A stretch of DNA of 64,000 nt from Serripes groenlandicus (lineage: Eukaryota > Mollusca > Bivalvia > Cardiida > Cardiidae). The number at the start of each line of letters is the position of its first letter. Positions within the stretch are counted from its first letter, which is position 1. Below the pieces are notes generated by a model. That model had not been told where the DNA came from, did not search any database, and saw nothing but the letters and a program-made list of their open reading frames with translations. Both the position numbers and the translations under genes were made by a program. Shown piece after piece: positions 57,657 to 64,000 of the stretch. The stretch covers positions 1 through 64,000 of the forward strand of contig JASEVX010000348.1 of the NCBI GenBank assembly GCA_031761405.1, read 5' to 3'.

Positions 57657-58796
57657 AGGCTTTATTTAAAGAGTACACTCATTTGACATAGTACATGTAT
57701 GCAAGTCAATCTTCCATGAAGGCCTCTAACATAAACAAAATGAAACGAAACATGAACAAACGTGTTTTACATATGAACAACTTATTGTTACAGTTATACA
57801 TGCATATATAAATATGGACTTCAAATTGATATGTCTATTACTGTATCGTAGAACAGCCACAGATCCACATATTGTGCATAGTTTCATAAAATACAATTGT
57901 ACTACAATTATCATCGAATAAAGATTGGTTTATTCAACGTAAATATTGGGATTTGAAATGCTGAATTGACGTTGAGTTTTGAATATATGAAAGAAGGTAA
58001 TTCCAAACTGATGAACCGGAAAAAATAAATGTATTTCGATATACTTCCAAGTTAGGTTTTGGTGTATACAAGTGGAATGAAGTGGATGAACGTAAGAGTC
58101 TTGCATGAATATCAGATGTAAAAGTAAATGATGTCCTTATGTAATAAATGTTTTAAATATTTGAATGGCTTTATGATAAATAACTCGTTCGGGAAAATGT
58201 CATTAATTTAAGTTCAGAAAACCTTAAAGATGAAGGGGTGGTAAAACCACAATCAAGGATTACCCTGGCAGCGCTTTTCTGAAGTTTCACTAGTTTGTTT
58301 TCAAGTTTTTGTCCCCAGATAACAGAACAAAAATAAAAATGTGGAAGTATGTATGCATTTTAGAAACGCTTACGATTGTCATTTGAGATAATTAATATGA
58401 TTATTGATAACATATAGAGATATGTATTACATTTCTTTATTACATTATCAATAGCAATCTAACGATTGTTATGTCTCGAACTGATAAACATTACTTTTGA
58501 TTTATCAAAGTTAACAGACATGTAATTAAGTTGGCACCATTTCTCTTCTTGTAATCAGTCATTGGTAAGTGAGGAAACAACTACGTCGAGAGACTTACTT
58601 TGAGTTGACAGTGTTGTGTCATCAGCAAATATATCAGCACCTGAATGTGAAAGAACTAAGAGCAAATCATTGATGTAGACAAAGAATAGTATCGGGCCGA
58701 GGACAGAACCCTGAGGCACTTTAGCTTTGACTTTCCCGGGAGTTGATTGTTCTCCAGAGATAAATGTATTTTGAATTCTAGAATTAAGATAGGACT
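57606..58796 (-). pseudogene. LINE 1 (minus), 3' half: reverse transcriptase motifs B-C and tail
   Basis: Read on minus from 58796: SYLNSRIQNTFISGEQSTPG, VPQGSVLGPILFFVYINDL (motif B) and ADIFADDTTLST (motif C), then QLNYMSVNFDKSKVMF. The element ends at an (aat)n/(taa)n tract at 57606-57655, its 3' tail. The style (VPQGSVLGP, microsatellite tail) suits the CR1/Jockey group. Its 5' half is at 60615-62387; the gap is LINE 2. Confidence 0.88.
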
Positions 58797-60614
58797 AAAA
58801 CAAGTATTTAGCATTATTATGTAACCCTTCGGATTTCGAAAAAATTGTAGCACCAATGACGCAATATTTATATTATCCAATCTTGTAGAACATATACTTA
58901 ATAAAAAATTACGATTACCATGCACCTTTATAGATCTAAAAAAGGCGTTCGATTCAGTAAATAGAAATGCCTTGTGGTATAAGTTATTTAATATGGGGAT
59001 GGATGGAATCTTCAGGTCTATGTATGCCTCAGTAAAATCCTGCGTGAAACTAAGCAATTCATTTTCAGACTTTTTCGATATTTCGATTGGACTCATCCAA
59101 GGCCAAACGAGCTCTCCTTCACTTTTTGCTCTCTTCCTAGAGGACCTCGAACTTTTTTTACAAGATTCCGATAAATGCGGTTTAACATTAAATGAAATTT
59201 GTTTGATTATAATAATGTTTGCAGATGATATGGTAATTATTGGTAACTCTCAAGAAGACCTACAACATAGGTTAAATCTGTTATATGAATATTGTAAAAA
59301 ATGGGAACTCGAGGTAAACAATGACAAGACTAAAATCATGGGTTTTAGAAAAAGGGGTAAAATACTACCAAATGAAAAATGGTTCTATAACAACAATGAA
59401 GTTGAAATAGTCGATAACTTTAACTATTTAAGAGTGGTTTTTAATTATACAGGTACTTTTGCATTAAATAATCAATATATGGTAGGTAAATCACTTAAAG
59501 CTATGCATGTTTTAGTAAGCAATATATTTAATCACAATGTTAATCCAAAAGTCTCGCTGCAACTTTTTGACGCATTTGTAAGTCCAATTTTGAATTATGG
59601 GAGTCAAACATGGGGTTTCACTAAGGCCAAAGAGTTAGAACGAATCCATTTGAAATTTTGCAAAACAATATTAGGAGTTAAACAATCAATTTGTAATGCA
59701 GTTGTATATGGGGAGTTGGGTCGTTACCCAGTATTTATAAATAGGCACATAATGATAATCAAATATTGGATAAAACTTCTACAAACAAAAAATATCTTAT
59801 TAAAAACAATGTATGATGTAATGTTAAAAGATCTTATCCTAGGTAAGATAAACTGGTTTTCAAAGGTTAAACAGTTGCTTCAACAAAACGGATTTTTATA
59901 TATATGGAAAAATCATAACTTAGTTAATCACAAGCATTTTGTTCACATATTTAAACAAAGATTGTTTGACGAATTTTCACAAACATGGACGTCTAATTTG
60001 GCATCTAATAGTAATTTATCTTCTTTAGACATTCATATAAAATCAGATTTCAGAATAGAAAACTATTTGATTACAGTGACGTTTAGGAAATACAGAAATT
60101 ATTTTACAAAATTACGCACCTCTTCTCATAATTTACGCATAGAAACCGGTAGACACGGGCGACTAAGAATTCCGAGAATTGAGAGAGTGTGTATTCACTG
60201 TAATTTACAAACTATCGACGACGAATACCACTTTATTATCGAATGTCTTTGTCACCAGAATCTTCGAGAAATATACATTAAACGTTACTATTACGTCAAG
60301 CCAAGCATGCAAAAGTTTATACATCTAATGAAAATTGAAAATCCAGCCACATTATTAAAGCTATGTAAATTCATAAAATATGCTTTTGAAGAAAGAAATA
60401 GTCACATTCCTCCATGATGTTTTACAAGATAACATAAACAGGAAAATATTTTCACTAAATCAATTCTTTTCCATACTTTCTCGATTAACATTCTATAGAA
60501 TCCTATTGTAGTATATAGTTCACGATATGAAATTTAAATTGAATTTGTATTTGTATTTGTAACAATTATGTACTTATTTTGTACAAGTTGAAAATAAGTA
60601 TCTATCTATCTATC
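58797..60614 (+). CDS. LINE 2 (plus): reverse transcriptase with a ~530-codon open frame, nested in LINE 1
   Basis: 5'-truncated inside the RT. The frame is open from about 58825 to the stop at 60415: FGFRKNCSTNDAIFIL, FIDLKKAFDSVN (motif A), LIQGQTSSPSLFALFLEDL (motif B), IIMFADDMVIIG (motif C), LEVNNDKTKIMGF, then the long C-terminal domain with SPILNYGSQTWGF, GELGRYPVF, and the Cys/His cluster RVCIHCNLQTIDDEYHFIIE. It resembles the LINE at 26644-29930 in this C-terminal region but is another family member. The 3' end is 'aagttgaaaataag' then (tatc)n at 60597-60614. No internal stops, so it is probably the youngest insertion here. Confidence 0.93.
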
Positions 60615-62387
60615 CTTACATTGAAAGTTGTTGCAGTAATATATCATAGTTAACTAAATCAAAGGCTTTAGATAGGTCAATAAAAATAAGGTGCCAACAA
60701 TTTCGTTTTTGTCTATAGCTGTGATTCAGTCATTTAGAATATTTATAAGAGCCGTTTGACAAGAGTGATTTTCTCGAAAGCCCGATTGTCTATGATAAAA
60801 TAACTTATTGTTTTCAAGGTAAGTTTTTAAATGCTTACTCACATGTCTTTCTAAGATTAATGATATAATTGGTAGGATGAAGATTGGTCTGTAATTATTT
60901 TTGTCATGCTTATCTCCTTTTTTGTATATAGGGATAACCTTTGCTCTTTTGAAAGCTTTTGGAAATTTATTTGAATGCAAACTACAATTAAACATGTGTG
61001 TAAGAGTTGGAGCTATTCGGGAAGCAGATATCTTTAGGTATTTGACATTTAAATTATCTACTCCAGCTTATTTTTAATTGTTGTAATAAAGGAATTTGAT
61101 GGTGTATACGTTATTCTTTTGTCAACAAGAACAGTTTTGTGAATATTACAGAAGTGTGTATTGAACAGATTAGCAGTAATAACAGGATCAGATATCATAT
61201 TTCCATTTTCATCATTCAGACAGGGTGTTTTGGTATCACTATTTAAACCAGATAATTCACGTAGACTTTTCCATAGTAGTTTAGGATTTTGTTTGTGACA
61301 GTTCAAATGATCATTAAAATAATCATATTTTGCCCTGTGGACAATTTCCTTGACTCTTTTTCTCATAAATTTATAATGAGGAACATTTTGGGTTATGATA
61401 GTATTTTCTCTGTTTTATTGCTTGCACTATGCCAGGATTGAACTAATTGTGCTGGGTTAACTTCTTTATCCTTTTTCTTTTGAGGGGTGCATGCTTTTGT
61501 AAAATTGAGGAAAACATATTTATGAATAAGTCAGTGCATTCATCTGGATCATCATATTCGGTTAATATTGACCAATGCTGATTTAAAAGGTCGATGAGAA
61601 AGTCATCCTCACTGAAGTTTTAAACTAATCTGTATGTAATATTGTTATGAAAAGGCTTTTAGACAATATTATGATTACACTTTCTTGTATTGGCAACTGG
61701 TAAGTGGTCACTTAAAGCATATGAAGGAATGTTTATTTCAATGATATTTTCTGGTTTATTTGTAAAATCATGATCTATTAGAGTTGTTGTTCGGTCTTTG
61801 ATTCTGGTTGGGAACTTAACAAGTTGTGTGAAGTTTATTGACTCCATAAGATGAAGCCATGATTTTGAGTAAAGACATGACTTAAGTCAATCAAAGTTAA
61901 AATCCCCTAGAATAAGTATTTCTTTGTTTTCAATATGATTTATCCAGACTATCAGAAAAAATATTCATCCATTCTACTTTAGATGATGGAGGTCTGTAAT
62001 AATAACAAAGTAGAATTGGCTGTGTGTTAACAAATTTAAACTCTAACCACAGAGCTTCTATATTCTCTGATTCTAGGTCAGTTCTACGATAACAACAAAT
62101 ATTATTTTTATAATATATAAGTAATCCTCAACCAAGGGAGGGTCCATCTTTACGGAAAAATGAATAACCAGGAATAGAGAGCTGACTGTCAAGTACAGTA
62201 CTGTCTAAAAATGTTTCACAAAGACGTAAACATTCAATACTAAAGTTTTGTGATAGAATAATCTGAATTGCATCTAACTTTGGAGGAACATAGAGAATGT
62301 TGAGATGCACTATACGTAGTCCTTTAACTAATAACCTGACTCAATATCATCTGTGCTTAATGAATGTTCCAATGAATTGTTATATTT
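60615..62387 (-). pseudogene. LINE 1 (minus), 5' half: endonuclease and reverse transcriptase motif A
   Basis: On minus from 62387: KGLRIVHLNI and LDAIQIILSQNFS, LCETFLDSTVLDSQLSIPGY (endonuclease), IEALWLEFKFV and CYYYRPPSSKVEWM, FTQLVKFPTRIKDRTTTLID and SYALSDHLPV (endonuclease end); then KYDYFNDHLNCHKQNPKLLW, PKAFKRAKVIPIYKKGDKHD, NYRPIFILPIISLILERHVS, FYHRQSGFRENHSCQTA and FIDLSKAFDLVNYDILLQQL (RT motif A), where LINE 2 interrupts. Several frameshifts and stops; inactive. Confidence 0.9.
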
Positions 62388-62896
62388 AAATTTATAGGGT
62401 CAAATGGAGACAACCAATATATGCACACTAACGTAGTTCCGTCTGATATTAATGCGATTTCTTTTGTGTGTACCTAAAAGTTGTGGTATGATTGCTAGAT
62501 TCGATACCGTTACCTTAACTCATTCATTTTTTCTATTTCCGCTAAAAACACATACACACATTTGACACTGTTGTAGGAAAATCTGAATACATCCAGGTCT
62601 CAAAATCTCAAATCTCCTTAAAATCAGACATACACTTCGCTGCTGTAGCAAATGCACTGCGAAACAGTTTTGTCTGATTTTAATGAGATCCATTTACATT
62701 ATAGTTCTGTTCATTTTATAGATAAAATTACCAGAGTCTTTCATTATATATAATTGAATTTCTATTAATATACACCTGCTTTCCGTTGCTTATCAATGCT
62801 ATGTTGTTGTTTTTTATTCCAAATTAAGTACGCCGAAATGTATGTTGCAAAAGTAGAAAATAAACACATGTACACGCCATATATAATCTAAATGGT

Positions 62897-63567
62897 TTAA
62901 AGGTTTATTTCGTCAATTATCGCGACAAGTTCATCATCTCCCTCTTCGCTTCTTTCTTTTTAGTTGTTTCAAGATCATTCGATCTATTTCTTCTCTTTGT
63001 TTTCTGTAATCGATGAGTTTTTTCATCTTGTCATCCTCTTCTTTAAAACAATGAAGAATTGGTTTCCATGACTTCTTTCCATCACATGTTTTCAACGTAA
63101 TACCGTCGGTTCTGTGAAGGGTTTTCAATCCCTCCCAATTTTTGCGATGGGCTTTAACTTCCTTTCCTATTACCTTTCCCTTTTCTAGTTCTATCGGAAC
63201 TGTTCGTTTATAAACGTTATACAACGAACTAAAGACAATTTTGACCGCCAGATAAGGGTTATCTTTTTTAACCTTCACAATGGCAGCACTGCAATTTGAA
63301 CATGGCGATGCACTAAGATAGAGGTTTAACCTATCTATCTAGTTCATATGGATATTCGTCCAATTTATCCAACATTTGCAGTTCCGCATGTTTCCTTGAA
63401 CGATAGCCTGTACCCCATTTCTCGTTCCCCCAATTTAAGTCATTGATATTCCAAAGCAAAACAACAACCCTGTGATCCGTAAATCCCGAAAAGCCATATT
63501 CACTGGCATGCGAAAAATGATCGAAGTCACGTTTCGTAAGTATTTTATGTCCAGTAAATTCTGCCAT
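62897..63567 (-). CDS. AID/APOBEC-like cytidine deaminase (two frameshifts)
   Basis: ATG at 63567 opens a frame with MAEFTGHKILTK, the core strand RVVVLLWNIND, then GTGYRSRKHAELQMLDKLDE: His60 and Glu62 (63390-63382) form the HxE zinc/catalytic motif. In a second frame, about 24 residues on, LNLYLSASPCSNCSAAIVKV gives the PCxxC zinc pair (63305-63291). After this come NPYLAVKIVFSSLYNVY, EGLKTLHRTDGITLKTC and KKSWKPILHCF, in the order of AID/APOBEC strands and helices. HAE-x24-PCxxC is within the family spacing. No intron. Frame 1 breaks at 63331-63340, where 'gata' is doubled (ctagatagatagg); removing one unit restores the frame. A second shift near 62940 is needed to reach DELVAIIDEINL and the stop at 62897, as in the copy at 34266. 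The full protein would be about 220 residues. Known family members deaminate cytosine in single-stranded DNA or RNA, often against mobile elements; activity here is unknown. Confidence 0.83.
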
Positions 63568-63620
63568 TGATATTATTTCGAGCCTTAAAAGCCTTTTATT
63601 TAATCTGAGTTGATGATAGA
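63568..63620 (-). promoter_or_regulatory. Weak TATA-like motif upstream of the deaminase
   Basis: 'ttaaataaaagg' (63603-63592 on minus) lies only 25-36 nt before the ATG, so if used it would give a very short leader. No CCAAT box or CATTC cap seen. Confidence 0.2.
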
Positions 63621-63779
63621 ATTACACATCTACAGCATGTAACACGCTATGTTTACTCGAACAAACCAGCGTAATGTTTATGTATTATGTTATCAGAAAG
63701 CATTTAAGCAGCACGGTATAAAAGAGTTTACAAACGTAAACCTTTTCTATATACTTCATATATACAGCAATCAACTTTG

Positions 63780-63965
63780 AAATTACCTCTGCCAAAAAGG
63801 GAAAATCTCTATTAATTATTGTTAAATCTTTTAATAAAGTTGAAAACATTGTGTCAAAAGGAGAAGTTGCTCATTGTGAGCAACTCCTCCATTTGTCACA
63901 ATGTTTTCTTAAGTCGTCTGATGCAAAAGCACCAGAAATCGTCTGTATTTGGGAAAGGCTTAAGT
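63780..63965. mobile_element. MITE family copy, nearly complete
   Basis: Centre is an almost perfect stem: 'aaaacattgtgtcaaaagga', 'gaagttgctcattgtgagca', 'tttgtcacaatgtttt'. Right arm 'aagtcgtctgatgcaaaagc' and terminus 'gtatttgggaaaggcttaag'. It lies about 210 bp upstream of the deaminase start. Confidence 0.88.
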
Positions 63966-64000
63966 TGTAAAGAAATACGTAATCAAAAGATGTTCTCATT

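Larger units (their letters stand above)
56340..63290. repeat. Duplicated block, copy B (partner at 30655-34455)
   Basis: Collinear with copy A but with a 4.8 kb nested LINE insertion (57606-62387) that copy A lacks and without copy A's 31-33 kb segment. It ends in the more complete deaminase gene. Confidence 0.85.

Noticed and set aside
63700..63760. Plus-strand 'ggtataaaagag' as a promoter of a divergent gene
   Set aside because: No coding sequence follows before the window ends; only a MITE copy is seen.

Overview
The window is metazoan nuclear DNA, almost certainly from a heterodont bivalve mollusc. It is AT-rich, coding sequence is sparse and split by GT-AG introns, and it is full of dispersed repeats I associate with that group: 'aagagggccatgatggccct ... 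tcgctcacctga' units, 'gggcccgtattcaccaa' palindromes, 'gtcactaggtcaaat' repeats, and tRNA-derived SINEs whose tails end in (gattgatt)n. No species is claimed. Single-base indels separate satellite copies and break several clearly homologous coding segments. Either the assembly carries residual long-read indel errors, worst near position 1, or many of these genes are decayed.

Layout. 1-6.1 kb holds 3.5 copies of a ~1.75 kb satellite. About 8 kb (minus) has the first coding exon of a peptide-type GPCR with four frame breaks. 8.3-26 kb is a repeat landscape: microsatellites, a 0.3 kb higher-order repeat, SINEs, one element with 26-bp terminal inverted repeats, and many copies of one palindromic MITE family ending in 'gtcgtctgctgcag'. 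26.6-29.9 kb is a 5'- and 3'-truncated LINE (endonuclease + reverse transcriptase) inserted in a MITE and itself interrupted; it is followed by an array of small hairpins and a ~300 bp foldback. 30.7-34.5 kb and 56.3-63.3 kb are two diverged copies of one block. Each ends in the same minus-strand gene, which in the second copy reads as an AID/APOBEC-like cytidine deaminase (HAE ... SPCSNC) and in the first is only a C-terminal stump. 35.0-36.4 kb (minus) has two unrecognised genes, each followed by a histone-type 3' stem-loop. One has a histone-style CCAAT/TATA/CATTC promoter and the other is split by a SINE with a 13-14 bp target duplication.

39.7-46.1 kb (plus) is an eight-exon gene relic joining an integrase-type H2C2 zinc finger, a Ulp1/SENP cysteine protease and a PHD finger, resembling a Ginger-type transposon protein that has lost its integrase core. 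47-49.2 kb is a ~160 bp satellite split by a 1.1 kb insertion. 49.7 kb is a LINE stump. 50.2-52.5 kb is simple repeat. 52.8-53.4 kb is the last ~175 codons of a beta-tubulin. 55.8-56.3 kb is a 44-bp minisatellite grown from a MITE end. 57.6-62.4 kb is one LINE nested inside another on the opposite strand, filling a site that is empty in the 30.7-34.5 kb copy.

The most interesting item is the AID/APOBEC-like deaminase and its duplicated, repeat-driven locus. Next are the non-histone genes with histone-type ends and the H2C2-Ulp1-PHD gene.
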